Below are positions 37,108 through 46,842 of a stretch of DNA of 64,000 bases, in pieces (positions within the stretch are counted from its first letter, which is position 1; each line of letters starts with the position of its first letter). Source of the DNA: Candidatus Nitrosocosmicus oleophilus (GTDB lineage Archaea > Thermoproteota > Nitrososphaeria > Nitrososphaerales > Nitrososphaeraceae); assembly GCF_000802205.1 (NCBI RefSeq), contig NZ_CP012850.1, forward strand, positions 1,860,001-1,924,000, in the 5' to 3' direction. Made by a program: the position numbers and the translations under genes. A model generated the notes under the pieces. The model saw nothing but the letters and a program-made list of their open reading frames with translations. It did no database searches and was not told the origin of the DNA.

Positions 37108-37597
37108 TAATATCCTTATGGTCTCTCTATATAAAAGATAATTGCAAAAGTTTACTATTAAAAATTCAGAATTAGAGCTCCTAAAATGAAAATACAAGAA
37201 AAAAGCTTCTAAATTAGTTACACAATGGATCACAGCATCGACAAGATCAGACAGCTTTACATTAACCGTAAATCCAACTAATTCACCTTCGGCCTTCCAA
37301 TGTACTTACTAGAGTTTACTTGTACACTACCATTGGCCTTGTAATGGTTGATAAGAATTTGTTTCATTATTATAAATTAGATCAACTTGGTCACAAACAC
37401 GATTTTTTGAACCTATCAATATTTGAAAAAACTTTGTACATCAAATAAATGACATTCATTGTTTCAGTTTAAAAGTCTTCAAAAAGTGTTCTAATACAAT
37501 CAAATGAATGTTAACCACCAATTACAAAAACCCAAAAGCATTCAAAAATCAAAATCATCTGAATCTAATTTATTAACCATCCAAGTGAAACAAGGGA
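37108..37597. other. intergenic between divergent genes
   Basis: 490 bp holding promoters for the TPR gene (minus) and the CDF gene (plus; AATTTATTAACC about 25 nt before its GTG). Nothing else is recognised. Confidence 0.45.
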
Positions 37598-38539
37598 GTG
37601 ACAGGCGGAGGTGAATCAAAGAAGGCAGTCTATGCTGCATTATTTGGTAATTTGGCAATTGCCATTTCGAAGCTCTTTGCAGCGTTATTTACTGGCAGTA
37701 CATCTATGTGGGCTGAAACCTACCATTCATTCTCAGATACCTTCAATCAGGTACTACTTTTGGTGGGTGTGAAGACAAGCAAGAGGGAGGCAAATGAAAA
37801 GTATCCTTTTGGATTTGGCAAGGAACAATTTTTTTGGTCGTTTGTTGTAGCCATACTTATTTTTGGTATATCAGGAGTGTTATCTTTGGAACATGGGATA
37901 AGTTATTTTTTAAGCGATCACGCTACTCATGAGGTAAAAGATTACATAGTAAATTATGTGATTTTGGCAATAGCTCTAGTATTTGAAGTCTATTCGCTTA
38001 GGGTAGCATTTAGAATATTTAGCAAGATGATAGAAGATAGGGGTGAAAAATTAACTCTACCCGTATTGTTTGCGGAACTGAAAGAAAATAAAGATACTAT
38101 TATCATAACAGTACTTGTAGAAGATTCCGCTGCTCTTTTGGGAATATTGATCGCTATAGTAGCGTTGGCCCTTTCTGAAATTACTGGAAATCTTGCTTAT
38201 GATGCAATAGGTTCTCTCCTGATTGGAGTAGTATTAATGGGTTTTGCTTTATTTTTGGCCAGGGAGAACCGAGGCATGCTTATTGGTGAAGCAATGTCTA
38301 AAGGAGATCTAAAAAAGATAAATAACGTAATTTCTAGCATCCCTGAAGTTGAAAAAATAAAATCAATACGGACTATGCACCTTGCGGCCGAAGATGTTCT
38401 GATAGCAATTGAAGTTAGTTTGATTGAGAATTTAAGTACCGATGCGATCGAATCTATCATTGATAATATTGAAAATAAAATCAAAGAGGCCATACCCTAT
38501 ACTGACCGTTCAAAAATATACGTTGAGCTATCGCAATAG
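37598..38539 (+). CDS. cation diffusion facilitator (metal exporter)
   Basis: This is a CDF transporter that exports divalent metal (Zn, Fe, Mn, Co) in exchange for protons. It has six membrane helices and the TM2 metal site AETYHSFSDTFNQ (His43, Asp47), the family YPFGFGKEQFFWS stretch, and an acidic TM5 motif EDSAALLG in place of the usual HxxxD. This resembles the SLC30A9-like branch. A C-terminal cytoplasmic ferredoxin-like domain (about 225-313) ends in YVELSQ. The GTG start is supported by a TATA box about 25 nt upstream. The 313-residue length is typical. The gene stands alone, divergent from the TPR gene. Confidence 0.87.
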   Translation: MTGGGESKKAVYAALFGNLAIAISKLFAALFTGSTSMWAETYHSFSDTFNQVLLLVGVKTSKREANEKYPFGFGKEQFFWSFVVAILIFGISGVLSLEHGISYFLSDHATHEVKDYIVNYVILAIALVFEVYSLRVAFRIFSKMIEDRGEKLTLPVLFAELKENKDTIIITVLVEDSAALLGILIAIVALALSEITGNLAYDAIGSLLIGVVLMGFALFLARENRGMLIGEAMSKGDLKKINNVISSIPEVEKIKSIRTMHLAAEDVLIAIEVSLIENLSTDAIESIIDNIENKIKEAIPYTDRSKIYVELSQ

Positions 38540-39096
38540 AATAAATAAAAATCTGTACTTTAACTTGAATCGGGACATATTCCCATCTGAACCAAAATAT
38601 ACTTGTCCCAATTAATTGGTAACAAAAAATTATGAAATCACTATATTTTAGTTGCTAAATAAACAATGTGCCCTCGGTATCATGTGTATACTTTTCGTGC
38701 GGAATTATCGACAATTTTCTTTTAGGTATATTCTATCAGCTAACCAGTATATTGTTAAAGTGTTAATTAACAATCTCACAATATATTTTGACCGGATTAC
38801 CTTATTTAGATCAAATAGATGGGAAATCTCTGAGTGGATTAAACGATAAGAAAGCTAGTGAATTTTTGAGTTTGTATTGAGTATTGCTCAAATATCGTTC
38901 ACATGAGATTCATAACCAATTATATGGAAATTTTTTATAAGAAGACAGATTATTAGAAAAGTTAAGCCACTCCAAGCGATTGAATTAATGGGATATAACA
39001 TATGGAACCCTTGATTGAATACTCTGTCAATAAATTAACTGAAAATTAATTAGAATAATCATTTTTTCTTTATGATACACCCCATGTAACAAATAA
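38540..39096. other. gene-free stretch
   Basis: 557 bp between convergent genes; a 65-codon frame at 38652-38849 lacks domain, start context and codon support and is not counted as a gene. Confidence 0.4.
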
Positions 39097-39984
39097 CTAT
39101 TCTATTCTTAATGTTTGAATTGTATCATCTAGAATTGGTTGGAATTTAGATAGATACGCCTCATTTACGATCTTATCTGAAGAATATTCGCTAGACAACA
39201 CTAATTGTAGAACATAAATTTTGGTCAAAGTATCAAATTTGTAAGACTTTGTTATTTCATTGTGACCAAAGTCAATACCTCCTGGGACAGGCTCTTTATC
39301 TGCTGTCAAGCATTTCATCGTTGAGATTTGAAATTGCTTACCATTTATTGTGGAGGTCGAATTTGGATTTAGCTCTGTACACTTTGTAGAAAGAGATGAT
39401 GGTCCAGAATCAGCGAACGCTTCACTTTGTCGTTCCTTGAGATCCTCTTTATCTTGTACTACCAAATTAATTATAGGAAGGGTATCATTGTTTGAGAGAG
39501 AATTTAGGTCAGTAAAAAACTCTTGTGTTGTGGAAGGAAGTATGGTAAGGATAATGCCATTATCGCCATTCATGCTATCTGTTGCATACCAGCCTGTTGG
39601 AATCTCAAATTCCGATATACCATATTTGGGATTTGTATATTTTCCACTAAGATCTTGTCTAAAGTCTGGGGTGCCTGAACCATTACTAGCCGTGTTGTTA
39701 GAATTGCTTCCGACATTTGGATTGGCAAAAGAATTTTTAGAAAAAGATTCTTCGTCCTGGTTATTAGTTGAAATAATTTCTGGCTGATAGAAATTTTCTT
39801 GTTCTATTTGAGAAATTGAATTCGTAGAGTCATATTGTGCAAAGGTAGCGATACTTTCAACATCGTATCCAATAGAAATGATCACGAAAATTCCAATCAA
39901 CATTAAAAAAGTATAATAAAATTTGATTGATATCTTATGTGAAACTTCAATGTCTATTGCCATTGGATTGTTTAAAACATTCAA
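39097..39984 (-). CDS. exported PsbP-like protein
   Basis: 295 residues. A membrane helix after about 18 polar residues (FYYTFLMLIGIFVIISIGY) anchors or exports the protein. A low-complexity Asn/Ser-rich region (50-110) is followed by a globular domain of the PsbP/Mog1 type (about 115-290). This starts YTNPKYGISEFEIPTGW, with the typical entry strand and the P-x-GW turn, and ends SEYSSDKIVNEAYLSKFQPILDDTIQTL. A related protein lies at 54708-55349. Two Cys (CTELN, CLTAD) may form a disulfide. In archaea this fold occurs in many exported proteins of unknown role. Confidence 0.65.
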   Translation of the reverse strand: MNVLNNPMAIDIEVSHKISIKFYYTFLMLIGIFVIISIGYDVESIATFAQYDSTNSISQIEQENFYQPEIISTNNQDEESFSKNSFANPNVGSNSNNTASNGSGTPDFRQDLSGKYTNPKYGISEFEIPTGWYATDSMNGDNGIILTILPSTTQEFFTDLNSLSNNDTLPIINLVVQDKEDLKERQSEAFADSGPSSLSTKCTELNPNSTSTINGKQFQISTMKCLTADKEPVPGGIDFGHNEITKSYKFDTLTKIYVLQLVLSSEYSSDKIVNEAYLSKFQPILDDTIQTLRIE

Positions 39985-40156
39985 ATATATATGAATGTCT
40001 GCAAAACTAATGACCTTTAGTGATAAAACCTGGATTCATAGATTTACTGCATTAAGGGATCAATAATTCCGGGTTTGTAAAATACTTCAATGGGCCGGAA
40101 ATAAATAAAATTATTACAAGCAAGACAAAACCGGTGTTGACTGCGTTGATAAAGAC

Positions 40157-40396
40157 TTAAAGTCCAGACAAATACTTGTAAAATCTTGCATTCATTGCAT
40201 GATACTGAGCCTTGAAAAGATCATTATTATCAAGGGCGTGATTCACTTGGTCAATTTCATGTCTCAGATTATTTAAATTCTTTTCTTTCATTTTGTCCAT
40301 ATTTTGTTTAAATTCAGAAGAAACCTTATCATTGACTTTACGCATTGTTTCTTCATAACTTTTATTTAAATCGTCCAAATTGTTATTGCTTGCCAT
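40157..40396 (-). CDS. small coiled-coil protein, 79 aa
   Basis: The ATG at 40396 (MASNNNLDDLNKSYEETMRK) gives a charged, wholly helical 79-residue protein with heptad-like spacing of hydrophobics through VNDKVSSEFKQNMDKMKEKNLNNLRHEIDQVNHAL. It ends in an aromatic stretch (KAQYHAMNARFYKYLSGL). An upstream start at 40429 would add 11 hydrophobic residues and looks less likely. No family is recognised. It could be a small dimerising adaptor. Confidence 0.6.
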   Translation of the reverse strand: MASNNNLDDLNKSYEETMRKVNDKVSSEFKQNMDKMKEKNLNNLRHEIDQVNHALDNNDLFKAQYHAMNARFYKYLSGL

Positions 40397-40840
40397 GGTG
40401 ATCATGAATATGTCAATTATAAAAAGCATTTTCTCATCCCAACATAATTAATATTTTATCAAAATTGTATCTTATTGTCATTTTTTGGCTTATATTGGCA
40501 TATTTACTGAATGGTATTAAATCATTAATGTACCCTATAAAGTAACTCATTCTTTTGTCAATAATTTTTATGCCAGGCAATCTATTCTTTAAAAAAAGAT
40601 ATGCTATCGATATTTTCAACTCTCGAGCTGGCTCCTTAATGTTAATATTGCTTGTTAAGAATTATATACAGTTTAATAATTAGGTAACAGTTAAGAGGAC
40701 CAAAGATACTAGTGTCTTTTCGTTGAATACCAAAGCAATAATTTTTTCATTTTTCTCTAATCTAGTAGTGGTCATACTCATTTGATGATAATTTCAAAAT
40801 AAATAGAAAATGTTATAAAATAGGTTTGAATCAATAATGT
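40397..40840. other. intergenic
   Basis: 444 bp; the right end holds the TATA box of the next gene. A 61-codon minus-strand frame at 40434-40619 has no supporting signal. Confidence 0.4.
40811..40820 (+). promoter_or_regulatory. TATA box
   Basis: TGTTATAAAA is centred about 25 nt before the GTG at 40841, predicting a leaderless transcript. Confidence 0.5.
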
Positions 40841-41407
40841 GTGACAATAAAAAAACAGGCCTCGAAGAAAAATGAGAAGGTGGCAATTAACCGCAAATTT
40901 GGACAAATTATCATAATACCGTTAGGGGCAATACTACTTATTTCCGCTCTCCTCGTTATTCCATTAGGCCAAGATCATAACGCATATTCCCAATCTTTCA
41001 ACACTAGTTCCACAGTGAATTCAGCAAGTTCTGGAGTCGACCTATTAAATATTCATCCCACACCATCAAATGTAAAAACGGGCAACACTTTTGAACTATT
41101 GGCAACAGTAATTAACAATTCCACAGGGTCAATAATGTTACCTGCTGGGGTTTGCGATTCACCGTTAACAGCGTTCTTTATGGCAAATGTGGTTATAAGA
41201 CCGGATCAATTCCAAGGTTGTACCGCTCCTTCATCCCCATTTGAATTAAAGCAGGGAGAAAAGGTTACGGTTGCCGGTCCAGTTCCTGGAACATTATACC
41301 AAGCAATCAAAGCCGGGAAAACTCCAGCGACTGCCACTGTATATTACCTAACAGAGAATATGCAGCCCAGTAACGTTACAAAACCATTTGTATTTACCAT
41401 TAGTTAG
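40841..41407 (+). CDS. exported beta-sandwich protein, unknown
   Basis: 188 residues from a GTG that coincides with the predicted transcript start. It has a Lys-rich N-terminus (KKQASKKNEKVAINRKFGQ), one membrane helix (IIIIPLGAILLISALLVIPL), and a mature domain of about 130 residues with alternating hydrophobics. Visible strands include FELLATVINNSTGSIML, KVTVAGPVPGT and the closing NVTKPFVFTIS, giving the look of an immunoglobulin-like fold. Two Cys (GVCDSP, QGCTAP) may form a disulfide. I do not recognise a family; similar small exported sandwiches are common in ammonia-oxidising archaea. Confidence 0.65.
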   Translation: MTIKKQASKKNEKVAINRKFGQIIIIPLGAILLISALLVIPLGQDHNAYSQSFNTSSTVNSASSGVDLLNIHPTPSNVKTGNTFELLATVINNSTGSIMLPAGVCDSPLTAFFMANVVIRPDQFQGCTAPSSPFELKQGEKVTVAGPVPGTLYQAIKAGKTPATATVYYLTENMQPSNVTKPFVFTIS

Positions 41408-42142
41408 AGCCAAGATGACACTACTATGATATAAGATGGCTAAAGATCGTTCCTTTCTAAAGTATATATGTGGTGGGATTTCATAGAATAGTCAAATTGA
41501 AGTTTCGGATGTCCACTATTTTGGACTCTTAATGTAAAGAAAATCTCTAAGGCACTCGGGTAAGTATCTGTCGTTATGGCAGATCTCATTCATTTTAAAT
41601 ATAAGGAATCTGCATTTTATTACTCTTCATTTTTTATGTCTTCCCTATTTTTATTTTAAAGCACATTTAGAGTTCGTTTTTTCTTTTGAGCCTTTGGTAT
41701 CTTTGACTTGTAAAACCATGAGGTGCCTTCTTAAGTGGTATGATCTTGACATGTAATCCAGATTCTTTACCCTCATCTTGCGACATAGCGTACAGAATGT
41801 TTCTTTTATCATCAGAAATCAACCTGAGGATTGTATACCTCGTGATGATATCCAAAATGGTTAGATAAAGGTGTTTTGGTGTCTAATTGAAAAGTATGGG
41901 TTTACACAACTGTCGGTAAATGTCCTAAGACATGGGAAGTGTTGGGAGATATTGCATATGCAATTGCGCCAAAGTATTTCATTTGTCTTAATTCAGATTT
42001 AGTTGCCTAAAAGATTTGTATGTTGTAAGATTTCTTAATGTGCGGATTACTCGTTGTTTGTCTGTTTTTAACTCCTCCCCTAACATGCTGAATTCTAGTA
42101 CTGCAACATGGTTCATTCGGTCATATCTGCCGTTAGCGGAAT
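41408..42142. other. intergenic with a possible small gene
   Basis: 735 bp; apart from the frame at 41667-41855 (listed separately) nothing is recognised. Confidence 0.4.
41667..41855 (-). CDS. possible small basic protein, 62 aa
   Basis: A TTG-initiated frame with a CTTTATCTA TATA-like stretch about 20-25 nt upstream. The peptide has a strand-helix look at the start (ITRYTILRLISDDKRNILYAMSQDEGKES), a strand HVKIIPLKKAP and a basic tail (RYQRLKRKNEL). The composition is protein-like, but no family is recognised and the start is not standard. Confidence 0.4.
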   Translation of the reverse strand: MDIITRYTILRLISDDKRNILYAMSQDEGKESGLHVKIIPLKKAPHGFTSQRYQRLKRKNEL

Positions 42143-42469
42143 TCAGAAGTTGCGTTTGATCGTGTTGGACTTGTGGTGAAATGCGCCAGGATAAGTATAG
42201 TATACGTCGGCAAAGATCTCGTCTTGGCCTCCCCAGTCCTCGTTCAAGTTCGCACCGATAGCACTATCAGTGAAGAATACCGTCCCATCTGGGCCTACAA
42301 CGCCGCCTCCACTAGGTGCACTGATAAAATCTTCATGCCCTAGGTCTTCGCCCCGTAAACGCCAATACACAGTCTGATTTGGTATGAAGCCAGAACCCCT
42401 AACTTCCACCTTGTAGACCCCGGGAGACCCTCCAATCGGAGTAATGGAAAGCTCTACTACTTCTGCCAT
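42143..42469 (-). CDS. IPT/TIG-like single-domain protein
   Basis: 108 residues with an immunoglobulin-like, IPT/TIG-type pattern: VELSITPIGGSPGVYKVEVRGSGFIPNQTVYW, where a GSGF turn sits between strands as in many such domains, then a GPDGTVFFTD hairpin. There is no signal peptide. The gene is clearly richer in GC than its surroundings. It is also one of few here with a strong Shine-Dalgarno (GGAGGT, 8 nt before ATG). Base composition and signal type suggest acquisition from another genome. Function is unknown; the neighbours are distant. Confidence 0.65.
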   Translation of the reverse strand: MAEVVELSITPIGGSPGVYKVEVRGSGFIPNQTVYWRLRGEDLGHEDFISAPSGGGVVGPDGTVFFTDSAIGANLNEDWGGQDEIFADVYYTYPGAFHHKSNTIKRNF

Positions 42470-43324
42470 AATGTTACCTCCTTTATAAATTCCATTTTTC
42501 TGTCATAAATGTTCTTACTCAATGAACTGTGAAAACGGACGATAGAATATAAGTTTATATTAACAGCGAAGAACTTTTACAGGACACGGATATTTTTTAG
42601 TTGATTTCTGACTAATATGGGAATTAGGTAACCGCTTATTAAAATAGAGTTTAGTTTAGTTTAGTCCTGCTGTTTCATAACCTCATAATTTTCTTGCGCG
42701 GAAGGCATAAACTCTTCAATTTTCATAGTTTTGATCTTGTACTTTCATTCGTTTTGGGCAGGAACATTCCGAGGTAATCGGATCTAAATCTATTTTCAAG
42801 AATTTACTTTATAGAATCTTTCTGACGTAAATCGTTTATTTTTCAAAAATGGAGTTACATGTCTGGTTATTTTTAGCTTAACCAATTGTCAAAATATTTG
42901 AAATTTGATCCAAGGTATTGATTTGAAAAGTATTTGTTATTTGACATACATGGGTAGCTGTACTTTCATTTTCTTTGTTGAACTTGTTCTGTAACCAAAA
43001 TTCATCATTCATGTTCATTTAAGGTAGTATCTTATTTTTGCAATTCGATCAAGTTTAAATCCTATCTCCATTCATTTTTCTTAAGTTCATAATCATAATG
43101 ATAGTAGTTAGGTAATGAGTCAAATGAAAGAGGTTATTATCCAGGTCTTATCTTCACCACTTTCTTGGTTTCGGAATTTCAATTTAGTTCCCATATTTTG
43201 GGAGAATTGCCAAATACTATTTGAAACGTCTTCCCTTTGTTTGTAATCGACTATTTCCACATAAAAAATTTGAGACCGTCTTATTAATATAATAGTTCTG
43301 CGTATAATACTTATTCAGCAACAA
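42470..43324. other. gene-free stretch
   Basis: 855 bp with a short direct repeat TTTAGTTTAG near 42650; no gene is supported. Confidence 0.4.
42476..42481 (-). promoter_or_regulatory. strong Shine-Dalgarno of the IPT-like gene
   Basis: GGAGGT on the minus strand, 8 nt before the ATG at 42469, with a TTTATAAAG TATA-like stretch directly upstream. Confidence 0.5.
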
Positions 43325-43852
43325 ATGAATATGAAATTGCAAGATTTTATATGCTTTCTTTACAATAACAAAATGATAAATGTACCCAATCTATTGAAAG
43401 ACGATGAAAACGGCTTCATAAATCGACTAAAATTACAGAAATATGTATTTTTAGCGCAAACCTCTTTACAAAATGACTTTGGCTATGAGTATAATATTTA
43501 TAGAAATGGTCCATATTCGCCAGACTTGACAAATTATTGTTATGAAGGATTAGATCTTGATAGGATATCTTCTGACACAAACGAGAAGAAGTGGACTAAT
43601 TACTCGGCCTTTACCGACAGATTTTTGACCCTGTTTAAAGACAAGGAACCCGAGTGGTTGGAGGTAGCATCAACTCTAGTAGACAGCACTAATTATTGTG
43701 AAGATGAACAAGAATCTCTAAACAAGGTCTACGCAATTAAATCGATGTATAGTAGAGAATACATTGATAATATTTGGAATGAATTAAAGGACAAAAGTCT
43801 AGTTCATTACGAATCTGGTCTCAAATCAAAAAACTTTCTATCCATATTCTGA
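43325..43852 (+). CDS. YwgA/Panacea-like protein
   Basis: 175 residues, soluble, mostly helical. The central block NRLKLQKYVFLAQTSLQNDFGYEYNIYRNGPYSPDL matches the pattern of YwgA-type proteins and the related Panacea (SocA/GepA-like) antitoxin fold: a LQKYVFLA helix followed by a Y-x2-Y-x-NGPYS turn. Panacea proteins neutralise many toxins, while YwgA-like proteins have no known role. No adjacent toxin-like gene is visible, so an orphan or housekeeping role is possible. The ATG at 43325 is the first start after the gap. Confidence 0.65.
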   Translation: MNMKLQDFICFLYNNKMINVPNLLKDDENGFINRLKLQKYVFLAQTSLQNDFGYEYNIYRNGPYSPDLTNYCYEGLDLDRISSDTNEKKWTNYSAFTDRFLTLFKDKEPEWLEVASTLVDSTNYCEDEQESLNKVYAIKSMYSREYIDNIWNELKDKSLVHYESGLKSKNFLSIF

Positions 43853-44216
43853 TTATTATTTATCTGTATAGCAGGTTTATTACTATAGGATTTTGAATCG
43901 ATTATCAAAGTACACCGCTTAAGAACATCGACCCTATTCTCTTCTTATGTGATTATAAATAGCATTAATAGTATTAAATAGATCTTATGCTTGGAAATAT
44001 GCTATAATTATTTTTTTAAACAAGTGGTCACCTTAGACCTTATTTATCATATTTGTACATCCGGCCACCTTTGTTAGTTTCAAATCTAAAATCTATAGCG
44101 TAATCCTATTGATTGTCAATTGCTGGAAAACAATACCTTGAGTAATAAAGTAGCGTTGAGGAATGTCATTATGGGTTTAAGAATACCTAGGTGGGTCTGT
44201 GCAATGGATATGTAAA
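43853..44216. other. gene-free stretch
   Basis: 364 bp between convergent genes; nothing is recognised. Confidence 0.45.
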
Positions 44217-44432
44217 TTATTCTATCTTATTTTTTCGTATAAATTCTCTTAAGGCATTTGACTCTTCCTTATATGCTTTAATTGTGTAAACTTTTCCATC
44301 CGGGCATTTTACCGATACCCTTACTATAGTGGTTTCAATGTCTGAAGCATACACTGGTGGTTCAACCTTTTCTATTTTGCAGCCTGCATCAAGTAATTTC
44401 TTTAATTCGGAAATACTCTTAAATTCTGACAA
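44217..44432 (-). CDS. small conserved-looking protein, 71 aa
   Basis: 71 residues with an alpha-beta-beta-alpha look: a first helix ISELKKLLDAGCKI, two strands (TIVRVSVKCPDGKVYTIKAY) and a final helix (ESNALREFIRKNKIE). Two Cys are present but too far apart for a simple zinc site. No family is recognised. It lies about 110 bp downstream of the winged-helix membrane gene, on the same strand, and could be co-transcribed with it. Confidence 0.6.
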   Translation of the reverse strand: MSEFKSISELKKLLDAGCKIEKVEPPVYASDIETTIVRVSVKCPDGKVYTIKAYKEESNALREFIRKNKIE

Positions 44433-44541
44433 GAGAAATCAATTATTAGTATTAGTTACTAGTTCATAAAAAGGATTTAGGATGCCATGATTCTATCCAT
44501 CAATACAGGCAGGTTGTGATCGTAGTAATTTGCGATGGTTA

Positions 44542-45123
44542 CTAAAAGGAATCAAATCCTCCGGTATCCATCCCTCCAACGTCCATATCGCTATAATCAC
44601 CTGTATCGCCTGTATCAGAAGCCGCTCCTGAATCTTCAGCACCTGATCCTCCTGATTCAGATGCTTGTGCTTCACTCTGAACATTTTCAGCTGGATTCAT
44701 TGACATTCCCATAAAAGACATCATAGAAGTAAACATTACTGCATTTATCAATCCAGAAAATAACATCATCGGCATCCACATCCTGTTATCGTTCATATAA
44801 CTTTGCATTTGACCTCTGTTACCAGTTTCATAGAGTTGTTGAAGATATTTGGATTTGTTGACTAGTTCTTGTTTTTTTGATTCTAGTATTTTGAATCCTG
44901 TGTCAGCAACATAAACTTCAATTTTCTTATTACCAAAAAAGCCTTTTTTTGTCTGTTTAATGACTAGTTTTTGGGTTTGTAGATCATTTATGATCAATTC
45001 TACCTCATCTTTAGATAACTTTGTAACCTTGGCAATGTCTTCTATCTTTTTCATACCTCTAGAGATTGCGTCTAATACCATGAAATGATTGGGACTTTCA
45101 TTAAAATTATTATTTGATGACAT
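44542..45123 (-). CDS. winged-helix protein with membrane segment, copy 1
   Basis: 193 residues in three parts. The N-terminal winged helix (about 12-85) has HFMVLDAISRGMKKIEDIAKVTKLSKDEVELIINDLQTQKLV, followed by a wing with GFFGNKKIEVYVADTG. A helix with Lys/Gln repeats precedes a Met-rich hydrophobic segment (WMPMMLFSGLINAVMFTSMMSFMGMSM, about 121-147). The tail is acidic and Gly/Asp/Ser-rich and ends GGFDSF. This looks like a membrane-tethered DNA-binding protein. It is a close duplicate of 46843-47457. An exported repeat protein is encoded divergently about 930 bp upstream. Confidence 0.75.
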   Translation of the reverse strand: MSSNNNFNESPNHFMVLDAISRGMKKIEDIAKVTKLSKDEVELIINDLQTQKLVIKQTKKGFFGNKKIEVYVADTGFKILESKKQELVNKSKYLQQLYETGNRGQMQSYMNDNRMWMPMMLFSGLINAVMFTSMMSFMGMSMNPAENVQSEAQASESGGSGAEDSGAASDTGDTGDYSDMDVGGMDTGGFDSF

Positions 45124-46053
45124 GTATGTGTATAACTAGGAAATTATTTAAGTTTTGAATGAGCAATAGGTAATTTCTCAAGATACTGACAAATCAATTC
45201 ATTTGTCAAATTAGAATATAAGGAATCTAAAGTAGTAACTTTATGTATTTTCTACATTGAAACTCGGTACATTTGTAGTTTTGTTACCCAAGCGAGGTTC
45301 TATCGGGTTTTGGGATGTAGCTTCGAGCATTATTTGATATGACTCAAAAGAAAAGCATACTGGTTTTATCTATTTGAACAAATTCATAGCAAAGCCCAAA
45401 ATGTATTGAATCATTCTTCTGTTTAGGCCTCCTTTTTTTGTCATTTCTATGCCACAAAAAAAAGGGGTAGGCAATGGGTGATCTTTTCTCAAATCCGATC
45501 ATTGTAGTATTTACATTTATTTTCAAATACAGTAGTCTTTGAACTCAGGTTTTAATTTATCAAAAAATAAACATGGCAACCTGACAAAGTTCCAACCTGT
45601 ACAAAATAAATTAAAGCTCAGATGAGTTTTTGTGATGCCCTACAAGAAATAGAGATTGAGAACTGCTCCTGCTAACAATGATTGAAGTATACAAGAGTTT
45701 TGTAACGTCTGACTTTCTTTTTAATAATGAGGTTACCAATCAATTTCCAACTGCCACTTCACAAAGTAAGTTACCTCAAAATGCAATATGTTAACCCCGA
45801 AGGGGAATGATCGTTTATTAAATACTTGTAAGATTTCACGGCCAGTAAAAGCACTGGTTACGAGTGATTGGGGCAATATAAATTTCATTTTTTACAATGT
45901 ATGTTAATAAATTACCTATTCTTGTTAGATAAGGTTAATTGTAAATTAATAGCCATAATAAAAAAGCGTAATTTTGTTATTTGATATTATTCTGGTAGAA
46001 GGATTTAGTATCATGTATCTAAGCTATAATATAGTTAATTCTAACTAAATAGA
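45124..46053. other. intergenic between divergent module genes
   Basis: 930 bp; holds a small CCCCGAAGGGG hairpin near 45796 and, at the right end, the TATA box of the repeat protein. A 60-codon frame at 45344-45526 is not supported. Confidence 0.4.
46023..46033 (+). promoter_or_regulatory. TATA box
   Basis: GCTATAATATA is centred about 26 nt before the ATG at 46054. Confidence 0.5.
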
Positions 46054-46335
46054 ATGATTATATTGAGTAACATAACAAGAATACATAAGAAAAGAATTGT
46101 ATTTGCAACACTTTTGGCTGTTTCTATGATTACCGCGCTTGCTACATTTGATCATAAAATGGTTCAAGCAACTAGTGAGAAAAACGAAAATGCAGGACAG
46201 CAAGTTGATAAGCAAGGCCAATGGGTTAGTCAAGGAGCACAATGTGTATCTGGAGAGGCTGTTTTGTTTTCATGTAACAATGTTGGAATACAATCGCAAG
46301 ATCAACACGGTCACCTGGCTGCAGGTCAACAGTGA
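46054..46335 (+). CDS. small exported Gln/Asn-rich repeat protein
   Basis: 93 residues: a basic N-terminus and signal peptide (IVFATLLAVSMITALATF, cut near VQATS), then one copy of a repeat unit: Q-x2-Q, CVSGEAVLFSCNN, VGIQSQDQHGHLAAGQQ. The same unit occurs four times in the protein at 49203-50009, for example CVSGDGTLISCNN followed by QNQEN. The two Cys are spaced ten residues apart within the unit. The alternating pattern of Gln/Asn and hydrophobic residues resembles curlin-type or beta-solenoid repeats. It may add to a surface fibre. A T-run follows the stop. Confidence 0.65.
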   Translation: MIILSNITRIHKKRIVFATLLAVSMITALATFDHKMVQATSEKNENAGQQVDKQGQWVSQGAQCVSGEAVLFSCNNVGIQSQDQHGHLAAGQQ

Positions 46336-46337
46336 CC

Positions 46338-46346
46338 TTTTTTTTA
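46338..46346 (+). terminator. T-run terminator
   Basis: Eight consecutive T residues directly after the stop codon of the small repeat protein. Confidence 0.4.
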
Positions 46347-46842
46347 ATACTATTTCATCCTTGATAAAGTGTTCTAACATCATGAAAGGTTTTTGATTCT
46401 AATACTGAGTTGTTAGTAATTCAATGTCTTGATTTATTCAAAATTGATCTAGCTGATGTTCCTTGAATCATAATTTATCTTTCGATCATCAAAGCAAATA
46501 GCAGAAACATCGAAAATGTGAACTAAATCAGCAAATTCTTATCTTCTTTAGTGTGGTTTAATACTTTGTAGTGGATCCATTTATTTCAAGGGGCAATCGC
46601 TTCTGGTATACTAGATGTAGTAAAAATACCTTATAATCTCTTTTAGGACGATGGGCTTATCTTATGTAAGGAATTACTTTAACAGTTATGATTTAGTAAC
46701 GAACAGTGTCATATATCATCTTCATAAGCTATGCATAACAATATTTGCCTTCCGCATGTTACTTAAGATGGTTCTAATCCATTATATAAAAAAATTTGTT
46801 TTTTGGTCGATATAAATAAAAAATCGTATTTGAATTATCATT
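46347..46842. other. gene-free stretch
   Basis: About 500 bp between convergent genes; nothing recognised. Confidence 0.45.

Noticed and set aside
38652-38849. 65-codon plus-strand frame
   Set aside because: No start context, domain or composition typical of a protein.
40434-40619. 61-codon minus-strand frame upstream of the coiled-coil gene
   Set aside because: No domain, AT-driven composition and no signal; a chance frame is more likely.
45344-45526. 60-codon minus-strand frame
   Set aside because: Low-complexity and with no promoter or ribosome site.
45790-45806. CCCCGAAGGGG hairpin as a terminator or riboswitch
   Set aside because: Only a 4-bp stem without a T-run or flanking conserved structure.
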